From assembly GCA_963853835.1 (NCBI GenBank), contig OY970832.1:764001-828000 (forward strand): 64,000 nt of DNA. The letters run 5' to 3'. Origin of the DNA: Calendula officinalis. Lineage: Eukaryota > Streptophyta > Magnoliopsida > Asterales > Asteraceae. Made by a program: the position numbers and the translations under genes. The notes below the pieces were generated by a model that did not search any database, had not been told where the DNA came from, and saw nothing but the letters and a program-made list of their open reading frames with translations. Position 1 is the stretch's first letter. Every line of letters starts with the position of its first letter. Of this stretch, positions 12,167 through 21,949 are shown in pieces.

Positions 12167-13221
12167 ATCATACCTTAATAGATTTGAAAATTTAGACTTT
12201 ACATCAGAAGACTAATATGTAAACACTACCGTGATCATACAAATTTTAGTGAACAGTGAGATGGTAATTCTGATCAATTTATATAAAGTTACGTCGCTTT
12301 GAAGGTCCAGGTCATATTTGCTGTTTGTGGGCCGTGTGGGTATACGTGGCCACAAAAGCCCAAAAGGCTATATTTCTTTTAAACCATTGAATTAGTTGGT
12401 TGTACCAAAGTAAAGACCACTTTACAGTCTATCACCACTGTCTCATTAACTACAAACAATCATTCAGTGCTCCAAATATGTGTCACGCGCATTAACTACT
12501 TGCACCTTTATGCATTTCATACTTGTACACCAACCCTCGTTTTGAAAAAGTTGTGGTCTCTACACTATGATTGACCTTTTGTCTACATTTACACGTAAAT
12601 GATGACATAGGACCACAATTCACAAACAACCATATGCCATTCAAACATTAAATTATACGCAATTTTTTTTTCCTTTTGGTATGACCTGTACTAACAGAGC
12701 TTTGACTGGGCTTCGGTCAACCGTCATGACGCTGATTAGATAACAACTGAAATATCAATAAGTGGTTTAAGGTAAAGATTACATGTATACAATAATGTTT
12801 TGTTCAAGACTCTTCTTAAACAATATTGTTTAATTTCAGAATCATTAAGATAAGGAAATTAATTTTCACACCAAATTTTTTGATGCATCCGCCACATTGT
12901 ACATGTATTTTCTACAAACTGTACAAACATATAAAGCAATTATTGTGGTACATTGATTAAAATATGTGGTGTATCAATCACCCCCTTTATATAAAGCTTT
13001 AAAGAATTAAACGATAAATCAATTTTTTTTAATCAAAATTATATTGAAATATATTCAACTATACATGTTCTTCGAAACTTAGTTTTGGATATACTAAAAC
13101 TTCCAAACATACTATTGTATATATCAATTTACATGAAATTGTTATTTAGCTTAGGTGGGAACAATTTTTGCCACTTGGGTTGCATATAATAATAAAACGT
13201 TCATACATAGCTAGATTTATT
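12167..13221. other. Gene-free stretch downstream of DUF1191 gene
   Basis: AT-rich, with no ORF, RNA gene or clear repeat that I recognise. Confidence 0.3.
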
Positions 13222-13385
13222 TCAATGGTTTTGTTAATGACGGCCCTTAGGGCTGTCATTAAAAGGTAGTTACATGCATAAATCGTTTGTACTTTCAGTA
13301 GTGGGGTTGATTCCTAAAATACAGGGGGCGGTTATTGATTATTGTACAAGTTTTTGATGCGTGTCTTGACGTCTTAGTAACTAAG
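13222..13385. mobile_element. Degenerate MULE-like MITE
   Basis: The left end GTTAATGACGGCCCTTAGGG, continuing to GCTGTCATT, matches the palindromic ends of the intact element at 21774-21940. The far end (around 13365-13385) is degraded. A further decayed relative is near 52372-52497. Confidence 0.5.
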
Positions 13386-13670
13386 GGATGTCATTATTAT
13401 TTTCCTTATTTCAATAGCTTAGTTCAAAGTCCAAAAACAGAAGACTAACAACAAATTGTAGACCAAAAACCTTCCCCAAACATGTAAAAATTCACAAAAC
13501 AATGAATCGTTCTGTGATGTTAGAAATCATTATTTACACAAGAACCCTAAAAACAGTTTGCATTATCACCACAACATTACCAAAGAATGAATCAGAATAT
13601 ACTAAAAAAAACACCAACAAAAACAGGTGCAAAATTAGAAAAATACCTAATGGAAAAAGGAGCTCATGAA

Positions 13671-14639
13671 TCATGGAGCATACTCTGTTTCAAGAGTCGG
13701 TTGTGTTCTTGTAACCATGGCTGCCGGAGCTTTCATGCCACCAACCATGGTCATATGCAATGCTTCACCGCCATCTGCCGCCCGTTCCATTTTATGCATA
13801 TTTTTCCTTTTTCTATATCCTCGAATCCATATTACCAAACATGCTAACAAAACTAACGACAAACATCCACCAAGTATACAAATAACAATCACCCAAATTC
13901 TAGAATAATTTCTTCCTTTTTTATGGCCCGGTTGAAGAACTTTCGGTGGACGGGCTTCTGGTGAAGTTGAAACGGGCCCAAAACGGGAAGTTGAATTTAC
14001 TACAATCGAGAAATGCCCTTGTCTGTAAGCCAAACATCGGTTCCCCAATACCACATTTGTGAAATTCACTTGACCATGTAAGTCAACCCAAACACACATA
14101 GCGGTCAAACCATCGGGCACGGGTCTGACCTGCCCGAAATCAATTGCAATGGGTTCTTCAGAAGCTTGGATTTCCAATTCGGGTAAGTTTTTGGCTGATA
14201 AATCAGAAGCATCATAAGCAAGAAGACCCAAAATAGGAGCTAAATACATATATCCATCTAAAGGGTAATACTTTGAGGACCAATTTCCTAAATTTTGATA
14301 CACCAAAGCGAGCCTTTTGACGTAAGGTTGCTCGGTAACACCAACCGGGATTTTGAACTCGTTATAATTAGGAAAACCTCGAGTAAATAAACTACCACTT
14401 CTGAGTCTTAATGCTGAAACTTGAATACCAGTTAAGTTTTTAGGAACAACGCCATTGAAGGAAATACCGGTTTTTGGAATAACAAATGCTTGATAAGCAT
14501 AGTCTTGTAGAATTGCATCAAGAGCTCTTGCAGATTTTATTTCAGGAATAAGATTAACAAGCGATTGAGGTTCAATTTGTGGTAACAAGCATAGAATTGA
14601 TAGAACCAGTATAGTGAAAATTCGAAATTGAAGCTCCAT
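13671..14639 (-). CDS. DUF1191 single-pass membrane protein
   Basis: Single-exon ORF of 322 aa. A hydrophobic signal peptide (about residues 1-25), an extracellular part with N-glycosylation sequons at 68, 119, 192 and 215, one strong transmembrane helix at about 248-272 (WVIVICILGGCLSLVLLAC), then a basic stop-transfer RGYRKRKN and a short cytosolic tail ending ETEYAP. Conserved DUF1191 segments include SARALDAILQDYAYQAF near the N-terminus and PVPDGLTAMCVWVDLHG at about 173-189. Function is unknown for the family; the topology suggests a plasma-membrane or secretory-pathway protein. Its start region is duplicated in its own 5' leader. In Arabidopsis, as I remember it, a DUF1191 gene (At3g08600) lies next to a KH gene of the type found at 180-3775. 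Confidence 0.92.
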   Translation of the reverse strand: MELQFRIFTILVLSILCLLPQIEPQSLVNLIPEIKSARALDAILQDYAYQAFVIPKTGISFNGVVPKNLTGIQVSALRLRSGSLFTRGFPNYNEFKIPVGVTEQPYVKRLALVYQNLGNWSSKYYPLDGYMYLAPILGLLAYDASDLSAKNLPELEIQASEEPIAIDFGQVRPVPDGLTAMCVWVDLHGQVNFTNVVLGNRCLAYRQGHFSIVVNSTSRFGPVSTSPEARPPKVLQPGHKKGRNYSRIWVIVICILGGCLSLVLLACLVIWIRGYRKRKNMHKMERAADGGEALHMTMVGGMKAPAAMVTRTQPTLETEYAP

Positions 14640-14796
14640 TGATGCATCAGGGATTCAAAACAACAATTACAGTTAAATCGATTGAAAAAACAGTAAACTG
14701 GAGCACAAAACGAATACAACGAGCATAGCGAAAATTTTAAAATTGAAGCTCCATTGACGGAGTAGAGATTCAGCACAACAATAACAATTACAGTTA
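14609..14796. repeat. Direct duplication spanning the DUF1191 start codon
   Basis: 14609-14674 and 14727-14796 share AATTGAAGCTCCATTGA, GGATTC/AGATTC and ACAACAATTACAGTTAA in the same order, with small gaps. One copy holds the true start and the other the uORF. Confidence 0.8.
14737..14754 (-). promoter_or_regulatory. Upstream ORF MELQF-stop from duplicated start region
   Basis: About 115 nt upstream of the DUF1191 start, the leader contains a second copy of the start-codon context. It reads ATGGAGCTTCAATTT then TAA, five codons identical to the main N-terminus MELQF before stopping. If transcription starts upstream of 14754 this is a uORF and may reduce or re-route initiation (inference). 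Confidence 0.6.
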
Positions 14797-15669
14797 ACTA
14801 GATTTAAACACCTTTTACGAAGGCAATTGATTCTTCAAATACGTTAACCGTTCGAAGTACAGTCGATCGACAAAATGATAAAATGCTAAATGCTTCAATT
14901 ATTCGCGACTTTACGTAATAATGTGGATCGATACGACAGATCGAGGAGATCGAGAGTAACCTATGATGAATTTAGAAGGTGATGATACCTGAGGTAAGAA
15001 TTGGATTTAAGGTTGAAAGAAAACCCTAATTTACATAAACAGCTTGTTCCGAACAATATGCATTGATTCGAACTTATTTCACCGGATTAGAGTTTCAAAA
15101 TCCAGCTAACTTCTCCGCATTTTAAGCTAAGTAACCGTACGGATTAATCGATTAATTTCAAATACTGTAAATCGGTTGATTCTGTTGTTAGAATTGTGTA
15201 AACTTCTACAACGAACAACCATCAGTGAAGAAATAAATAAAAATCGAAACCAGGCAGAGAGTATTTTAGGTGAATGAGAGAAAAGGGTAGATAGATACAG
15301 TAAAGTGAAAGTATATGTGAGTGTGGTGGAACTGACAAATGAGTTGCCATCAATGGGTTTCATATGGACAAATCACAAAAGTGTACAATCGAGATGACAG
15401 TGAAGCAATTTAATTATTTAATCCAACAAAATGCAGGATACTAGAGATGATATATACATAGTCATCAACGATAGTAGAGAGACTACTTACGTGGAATACT
15501 TCCATAAAAAATTTGGTGGAAAAAATTGTAAATTGTCCAATCATGAGCGTATAAATTCCTTTAAAGAGAAAAGAAATAGTGTGAAACATGTATAATATAT
15601 AAAATATAGTAAACATATGAAACATGTAAATGAATAATAATAATAGATCAAGTAAGACATAAAAACATA
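14797..15669. other. DUF1191 upstream region
   Basis: Probably the leader and promoter of the DUF1191 gene. Short ORFs here have no recognisable domains. Low-complexity ATAAAACATGTAA words begin at about 15585. Confidence 0.3.
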
Positions 15670-15973
15670 CTTCCTCTGTTTCAAAATAAGTGATACGGAG
15701 TACATTTTAGAGTTCACGATTTTTAAGGTAAAATATGATAATAAAGGTTAATTAGATTAAATTGGATAGTTAGTAGAGGATGAGTCCCACATATATTGAT
15801 TAAAGTAAATTTAATAATGTTTAAAAGTAAAAGTATGGGTAAATGCGTCTTTTCACTATATTAAAAGAGATAGTTAGTGGGTGTGACCAAATATGGTAAG
15901 TTTTCAAAGTGTATCACTTATTTTGAAATACCCCCAAATAGAAAGTGTATCACTTATTTTAAAACGGAGGAAG
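15670..15973. mobile_element. Stowaway-like (mariner) MITE
   Basis: Inverted termini CTTCCTCTGTTTCAAAATAA and the complement of TTATTTTAAAACGGAGGAAG, flanked by the TA dinucleotide on both sides (15668-15669, 15974-15975). No ORF. Confidence 0.8.
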
Positions 15974-16040
15974 TATAAGGTATGTAAAACATATAAAATA
16001 CTTGTAAAACATGCAGAACAAATAAATCATAGTATAAAAC

Positions 16041-16439
16041 TGATAAACCCAAACCGGGGTGATATGACCCTCCCAATGTTGGTTTACCAAAGGAAGAAAA
16101 GGAAGGATTTGTCCAAGGATGCAAATGGTTACTAAGGAGCAAAAGTTAATCCTTTTGTATTTTTCTATTTTATGTCTTTTGTCTTTATTTACAAGAAATG
16201 GTGGGAGCACTAACTTTCTAGTGTCAGGTAATGGGGGCACCATTTTGTTGTCTGCTGCAACCCTTACCCCACCTTAGTAGTATTTAAACCTTTTATTGCC
16301 TTTAGAATGTTTTATCTATGAAATAATGAATTGAAAGTTTACACTTTTGGGAGAAACTCTTTCTTCTCGGATTGAAAGGAAATCACTGTTACAATGAGTT
16401 TTGTGTATTATTTCCAAGATAGGAAGCAAGATCCTATCA
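16041..16439 (+). repeat. 5' LTR of the AP-3 delta capture element
   Basis: 399 bp, TG...CA bounded, preceded by AAAAC. It includes a TATTTAAA core-promoter-like word at about 16281 in the middle of the LTR. Confidence 0.9.
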
Positions 16440-16441
16440 AT

Positions 16442-16453
16442 TGGTATCAGAGC
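16442..16453 (+). other. Primer-binding site
   Basis: TGGTATCAGAGC, complementary to the 3' end of initiator methionine tRNA, 2 nt after the LTR end. Confidence 0.85.
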
Positions 16454-16459
16454 ATCTCT

Positions 16460-17143
16460 ATGGGAGGACAAAACAAGGATGGCGCTGCTGGCAAAAGGTT
16501 GGATTCTGTCAAAGAGAATCTGGGACAACTTCAGTCTAACATGAAGGCCATGGGAATGCAAGTGCAAAATCAAACGGGAGAATTAGAGCATCTCAAACTG
16601 AAAATGGAGAAAATGTGTGAAGAACAAGTTGAAATCAAAGCTGCTCTAACCAAATTGCTGGAAAGAAGTGAACCTCCGGTGGGAGGTGGAACTCCGAGCG
16701 GTCTTCTTTCAGGAGTAAGATCCCCAAACTATAACTTTCTAAACAAGAACAAAGGGGCTGCTATGGGAGCAGGGGGTGGAGATTCCGGGCAAAGGAACTC
16801 CGGTCCTGGCGGTTCCGGCGCAGGAGGCGACGGGCAAGGGCACCCGGGATTTGTGTTTGGAATGTTTGAAAATACGTACCAAGAGAATGATAGAGAAAGT
16901 GTGTTAGCTAGTTTAGGGTCTGAAAATGGGCTTCTTAAGTGTTTAGATTGCTCTGAAAGAGGCTGGAAAGTTGAAACCCAGTCAGGCATTTCATCGAACA
17001 CCTTGCCTGCATTATTTGAAACTGATGGTAAACACGAAAATTTAACATCTTTAGATACTGGTTTGATTGTTAAAGGCAAATCACAGGAAATGTCATCTCC
17101 TTTAAGCAAGGATGATGATAATAATTCCACTCCTGATGCTAGT
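16460..17143 (+). CDS. Gag-like head plus unassigned segment in the capture element
   Basis: An open frame (also open upstream from an ATG at 16394 inside the LTR). Residues encoded by about 16460-16740 are gag-like: a coiled-coil stretch (SVKENLGQLQSNMKAMG, then EHLKLKMEKMCEEQVEIK). A Gly-rich linker follows at about 16760-16850. The part at about 16855-17143 (containing ENGLLKCLDCSERGWKVE) matches nothing I recognise and may be a second captured fragment or element-specific sequence. The frame continues without interruption into the adaptin-derived part. Confidence 0.6.
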
Positions 17144-17983
17144 AGGGTTTGTTTCAAACGCGTAGTTGAGAATTTGGAAAGTACTGATAATGCTCAAACA
17201 CTTGCTGCTACTGTTGGTGTAATTGGTGAGCTTGCTAGTAAAGAACCTAGATCGTATCTCCCTCTTGCACCAGAATTCTAAAGAATTTTAGTCGATTCAA
17301 GGAACAATTGGGTGTTGATCAAGGTTTTGAAGATCTTTGCTAAACTTGCTAAGTTAGAACCTAGGTCAACAAAGGTTATTGAACCTATTTATGATCATAT
17401 GAAACGAAGTGAAGCAAAGTCTTTGGTGTTTGAGTGTGTAAGAACAATTGTAAGTAGCTTTCATGAGTATGAATTTGCTGTAAAGCTTAATGTTGCAAAG
17501 ATCAGGGAATTGTTATTGGATAAGGATCTAAATCTTAGGTATCTTGGATTACAAGGGCTTTTACTTGTTGCACCAAATCACTTATGGGATGTGTTAGAGA
17601 ACAAAGAGATTGTAATAGAATCATTAAGTGATGTTGATCAAAATATAAAACTTGAAGCATTAAGGCTTGAAATATCAATGGTTTCTGATGATAATGTTGT
17701 TGAAACCTGCAGGGTTCGATTGTTAACACATGAGTCGGTTGTTAATGTGTTGACTTTTGTTTTGACTTCTCTAAGCCCATTGACTGATAACCATGATGTT
17801 GAAGTTCAAGAGAGAGTGAGGAATTTACTTGGTTTAGCTCAATTGGCACCACAAGAGATATCTTGTAATCATGATCAGAAACAAAAAAAGGTCGATTTGA
17901 AAATTTCAATTCTCATCAGGTTAATCCATGATTCACCCTCTGAAGATCCTGGTCCAATTTCATTAAATTCTCAACAACGGGTA
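17144..17983 (+). pseudogene. Captured fragment of AP-3 complex subunit delta (adaptin)
   Basis: Two blocks are recognisably plant AP-3 delta adaptin, a vesicle-coat large subunit that sorts cargo to the vacuole. Block 1 (17144 to about 17715) contains CFKRVVENLES, PRSYLPLAPEF, LVDSRNNWVLIKVLKIFAK and VLENKEIVIESLSD, from the N-terminal armadillo-like trunk. Block 2 (about 17725-17983) resumes at DNHDVEVQERVRNLLGL and ends SEDPGPISLNSQQRV, much further along the native protein, so several hundred residues are missing between them. One in-frame TAA (17279-17281) replaces the Tyr expected in PEFYRIL; otherwise the frame runs open to 18103. Plant AP-3 delta genes are largely intronless as far as I recall, so absence of introns does not prove capture through RNA. 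Confidence 0.88.
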
Positions 17984-18181
17984 ATAATCCTAGATCTCGA
18001 ACTACAAGCAACCCGAATTGTTGCTGGTGGTGAGGAAGAAAACTGGTGGCAACCAAGACGAGTTGGAGGTGCTCATTGGATGGCACGGGCTGACTACATC
18101 TAAGGCCACATGGGAAGATTATGATCAGAAGTTTCCAGATTTTCACCTTGAGGACAAGGTGAAAGTTTGGGACGTCGGTAT
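17984..18181 (+). pseudogene. Integrase C-terminal / chromodomain remnant
   Basis: Frame-shifted fragments read ILDLELQATRIV and then, in another frame from about 18018, EVLIGWHGLTTSKATWEDYD and FPDFHLEDKV. This is the chromodomain-like tail found at the end of Ty3/gypsy chromovirus pol, immediately before the 3' LTR. It shows which type of element supplied the backbone. Confidence 0.8.
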
Positions 18182-18580
18182 TGATAAGCCCAAACCGGGG
18201 TGATATGACCCGCCCAATGTTGGTTTACCAAAGGAAGAAAAAGAAGGATTTGTCCAAGGATGCAAATGGTTACTAAGGAGCAAAAGTTAATCTTTTTGTA
18301 TTTTTCTATTTTATGTCTTTTGTCTTTATTTACAAGAAATGGTGGGAGCACTAACTTTCTAATGTCAGGTAATGGGGGCACCATTTTGTTGTCTGCTGCA
18401 ACCCTTACCCCACCTTAGTAGTATTTAAACCTTTTATTGCCTTTAGAATGTTTTATCTATGAAATTATGAATTGAAAGTTTACACTTTTGGGAGAAACCC
18501 TTTCTTCTCGGATTGAAAGGAAATCACTGTTACAATGAGTTTTGTGTATTATTTCCAAGATAGGAAGCAAGATCCTATCA
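18182..18580 (+). repeat. 3' LTR of the AP-3 delta capture element
   Basis: 399 bp, about 98% identical to the 5' LTR by eye, followed by the target duplication AAAAC. Confidence 0.9.
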
Positions 18581-18585
18581 AAAAC

Positions 18586-18983
18586 ATGCTAAAGACACAA
18601 ATCTAAAAAAAAAATAGTGAAGTTATATAAAATATGTAGATCATATAAAACATGTAAGTCAACTTAAATAAAATACAAGACCATACATGTCATATAATCA
18701 TTTTACATCATCATGTCATATAATCATTTTACATCATCAAATTCCCCCTCCACGTTAATAGTGGAAATAAAGTAAGAAAATCAATGAAAAAACGAGAAAA
18801 AAAAATTATTTTGAAAGATATATGCCATAGTATACATAAGAACCTTTTTTTTGTTATTGTTCACCAAAACATATCACACTACTTACAAATATCAAACAAA
18901 AATCAATCACCACCCATAACCAAACCAAAGAATAAAAAATAAACAACAATGCACAAAACAATCAAACATAATTTACTAAGAAA
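18586..18983. other. Downstream flank of the coiled-coil gene
   Basis: AT-rich; it includes a short tandem duplication of TCATATAATCATTTTACATC at about 18688-18739. It should contain the 3' UTR and poly(A) site of the minus-strand gene ending at 18984. Confidence 0.35.
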
Positions 18984-21567
18984 CTAACCCGGCCATGAAT
19001 CATGGCGGTTAACGGGTTCAGAGTTTGTTCTTTTCAAAGGTGCGCGTGGAGATGAAGGTAACGGTGGTGAAGTTGTAAATGTTCTAGAAGCTACCGGATT
19101 AACTTCTGTAAATTCTTCAATTCCTTCATCTAAATACACAACATCTTGCATTGTTAACTGATGGTATTCAACGATTTCTCTTAAAAAGCGGTTTTCACGT
19201 GCGTATACGGAATTCTCGTTGGCTAAACGGGCTTTTTCTGCTAAAAGTGATTCAAGTTGGATACGTATCTGATTATATAAATGTTAAACAAGGGTTAGTT
19301 TACGGATTTAGTTATGAATGGGTGAATTCAGGTCATGTTTTGACCCGTAAGCCTACCTGCCCATTTTTGCCAAACTTTTATACAAATACAAATTATGCAT
19401 GGAAGAAAATAAGTGAATAATACCATGTCATCATCTGTAGGGTGATCTCCTTTTTCAAGTGCTTCACGAAGCATTTTATTTTCTTCTTCTAATTGAGAAC
19501 TTCTTTCTTTTGCAAACGCTAAATCTGCCTTTATAGTTTTCAGCTCCCGAAGGAGTAATTTGGCCTTAGCAGCTGTTGCAATCGCCACCTGTCACCCAAA
19601 AAAAATAAAAGAAAAAAATTTGATGTATAGAAATTGGTAAAAACAAATTGTTTTTTTTGGCCTTATATGGTTATTATTCTATGTTTTTAAAAAATAATTA
19701 CCAAAGTATGCTAGCTCAAAAACGTGTATGTAATTACCAAAACAGACCTTAAGAATAAATAATTACCAAAACGGACACCACGGCCTAAAATATATTTATG
19801 ACATTTGCGCTTAAGAAATTCATTATTTTCAAGATTTTGTAGCATTTGCCCTTTTTTCAATTCAAAATTATTTTTTTAATCAGCAACTTACTATAAAATG
19901 ATGTAAAATTCTCCTTTTTTTCCACTTTACTACAAAATAATGTAAATGGTATGATGCCTATGAAGCATATATTAGTAAGTAAAAAAAATTGCCTAAATTT
20001 GTGATACATATATCACAGATATGCAATAACAATTACATATTTGCAACCTTACGTCGCGAGATGCCTTGATTTGATTTTCTTGACTCTTTTGTTGTTCTTT
20101 TGAAATTCTCGGTTCCTGCATTTGTTGTGTAGGTTGCATGCCAGAAAACTGATTTTGTTCATCATTTGTTCCCTTTCTCCTGTTTTGCAGTTTGCGTGTT
20201 TCATGAATAATATCTTGAGTTTTTTTGTCCACAATAGTACGTCCTTCCTGATAATAAATAAGACAATAAAGGAAAAGAAAAGGTAAAAAAATAAAAAAAA
20301 ATTAATGATCAACGCAAGACATTTACCTCTAAGGCATTACCGATCGAACCGCCAATTTGATTAAGTGAAGACGTGAGTTTATCCAAACCCTTCCTATATT
20401 TTGGAGTATCAATTTTTCTAGAGTTCTCAAAAGACTCATAACGATGCTCAACCTGAAATTAAAAACATAGAAGTCTTCTTTATATTCACTGTCAGATTTC
20501 TGACATTTAATCACATTGTAAAAAAGTTAATATTTACCGGGTTGCTTGTTAAGACTGTTTCTGTGTTCACACTGCTAGGAGTATCAAAACCTTTAGCCTT
20601 AGGAGCAGCATCATCATCAAGAATCGATTTAGCCTTCCTTGCTAAATCACCCCAAAATCCTCCTGGTTCATTTGTACTTCCCATTGATGTATAATCATAG
20701 GTAGCAGAGCCCTAAATTAACAGGTATCCCATCTTATTATCAGAAACAGGAACACTACTCTATAATTCCCTAATCATGTAGCTGATTATATCAGTTCAGT
20801 AAAAATGAGCTGTTCAGTAGACAGAATTATACTGTTTACTATTATTATTATGATTATAATTACACTTGTTGCTCATTGAAGAGTAACTAGGGGCATTAAT
20901 TACGAAAATTATCAACACAAGGCTCATAGGTGAAAATATGAACTATACAATACTTCAATGTTGCTTGATTAACCATGTGAAAACATTGAGTTCTAGCAAC
21001 ATCAGGTTTTGTATAGATATGGACCCCTTTCAGAAATTACATCAAATCCTTGGACCTTAGAGGCCAGAATTCAAAAATGAGCCTCGAACTAAAAATTCTA
21101 GCTCGATGTCATCGTTAATTGTACTTTCAATAAACGTATGTATGTAGATCTATAGTTCTATACACAATTTGCCAGATAGTAAGCAAAATTACAGAACAAT
21201 AAATTTGAGCTAAAACGACAACAAATCTGCACAGGCAGTAACGGAAACTGAAATTCAAGCTAGTAATTAAGTGTTTAAGACTTCAGCCTAAGCATAATTC
21301 AAGTGAAATAGTAAGAGATCAAAATCGGAAAACCTTAGATCGCTCTTTGAATGAGGATTGAAACGATGAGCTGGCATAAGCAGATGAGAGAGAAGAATCA
21401 CGATGAGCGTCGGATGCTCTGATCGCCTGAGCAGCAAGTGTAGATGACGGAGCTCCGGCCGCGGAAGAGGAGAAGGTGGTGGTCGTGTTATCGTTAATAG
21501 GAGAACGATGAACTTCTTCGCTGAAGTTAGAAGCCCTAGAGATTGTCTGCCTTCTACGGTACGCCAT
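18984..21567 (-). CDS. Plant coiled-coil protein, function unknown (6 exons)
   Basis: Exons (minus): 21567-21334, 20711-20538, 20452-20327, 20247-20053, 19588-19424, 19268-18984; all GT-AG, in frame, 392 aa. The N-terminus MAYRRRQTISRAS is followed by a Ser/Ala-rich low-complexity region to about residue 75, then a conserved-looking GGFWGDLARKAKSILDDD. A Gln-rich stretch (about 205-235) leads into a long coiled coil at about 244-336 (SSQLEEENKMLREALEKGD, then LLAEKARLANENSVYAREN). The tail is Pro/Ser-rich and ends SWPG. It resembles plant proteins vaguely annotated as myosin-heavy-chain-related coiled coils; I do not know a function. One intron carries a partial copy of the foldback MITE seen at 956-1261. 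Confidence 0.85.
19650..19815. mobile_element. Partial foldback-MITE copy in intron
   Basis: Contains TAATTACCAAAACGGACACC, ACGGCCTAAAATATATTTATGAC and AAAACGTGTATGTAATTACC, related to the right arm of the element at 956-1261. It sits in the intron between the exons at 20247-20053 and 19588-19424. Confidence 0.5.
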
Positions 21568-21773
21568 CTTGATTTGATACAGTAAATATGGAGATTTATA
21601 CTGTATATTGGATAAATGAAGCGGGAAAGATGACCGGCGGTCAGCCGCCACCGCAGATGATCGGAGATCCAGGAGGAAAATAAACGCAGGTAGTTTCCAA
21701 CACTCAACAACACGCGTCTTTTTTAACAAACTTTATATTTTCCAATTTATGTCCCCACAAATTATATTTTAAA

Positions 21774-21940
21774 GGGTTTTGCTAATGACAGCCCTTAGGG
21801 CTGTCAATAGACATGCATCATAATTTTGTACTTCAACCCTTAACTAACTCCCGGATTTTAGGAATTACCACACCCTTTGAATTGATGTACAACTCTTTAT
21901 GCCTTATTGACAGCCCTAAGGGCTGTCATTAGCAAAACCC
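21774..21940. mobile_element. Intact MULE-like MITE with self-complementary termini
   Basis: 167 bp. It starts GGGTTTTGCTAATGACAGCC and ends with the exact complement. Each terminus itself contains a palindrome (TGACAGCCC/GGGCTGTCA). A perfect 9-bp target duplication TATTTTAAA (21765-21773 and 21941-21949) indicates Mutator-type transposition. Confidence 0.9.
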
Positions 21941-21949
21941 TATTTTAAA

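Larger units (their letters stand above)
16041..18580 (+). mobile_element. Non-autonomous Ty3/gypsy LTR element carrying a captured AP-3 delta adaptin fragment
   Basis: A complete 2540-bp element: two 399-bp LTRs that both begin TGATAARCCC and end GATCCTATCA, a perfect 5-bp target duplication AAAAC (16036-16040 and 18581-18585), and a primer-binding site TGGTATCAGAGC (complementary to initiator-Met tRNA) 2 nt after the left LTR. The interior keeps only a gag-like head and the chromodomain tail of integrase. Between them lies host gene sequence matching AP-3 complex subunit delta. Protease, RT, RNase H and the integrase core are absent, so it would need an autonomous partner. The LTRs differ at about 7 of 399 positions by eye, implying a fairly recent insertion. 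Confidence 0.9.

Noticed and set aside
13587..13908. Plus-strand ORFs overlapping the DUF1191 gene
   Set aside because: Antisense shadows of the 3' end of the DUF1191 coding sequence.
16729..17157. 142-codon minus-strand ORF
   Set aside because: Antisense to the gag-adaptin frame; Pro/Ser bias reflects the Gly-rich sense strand.
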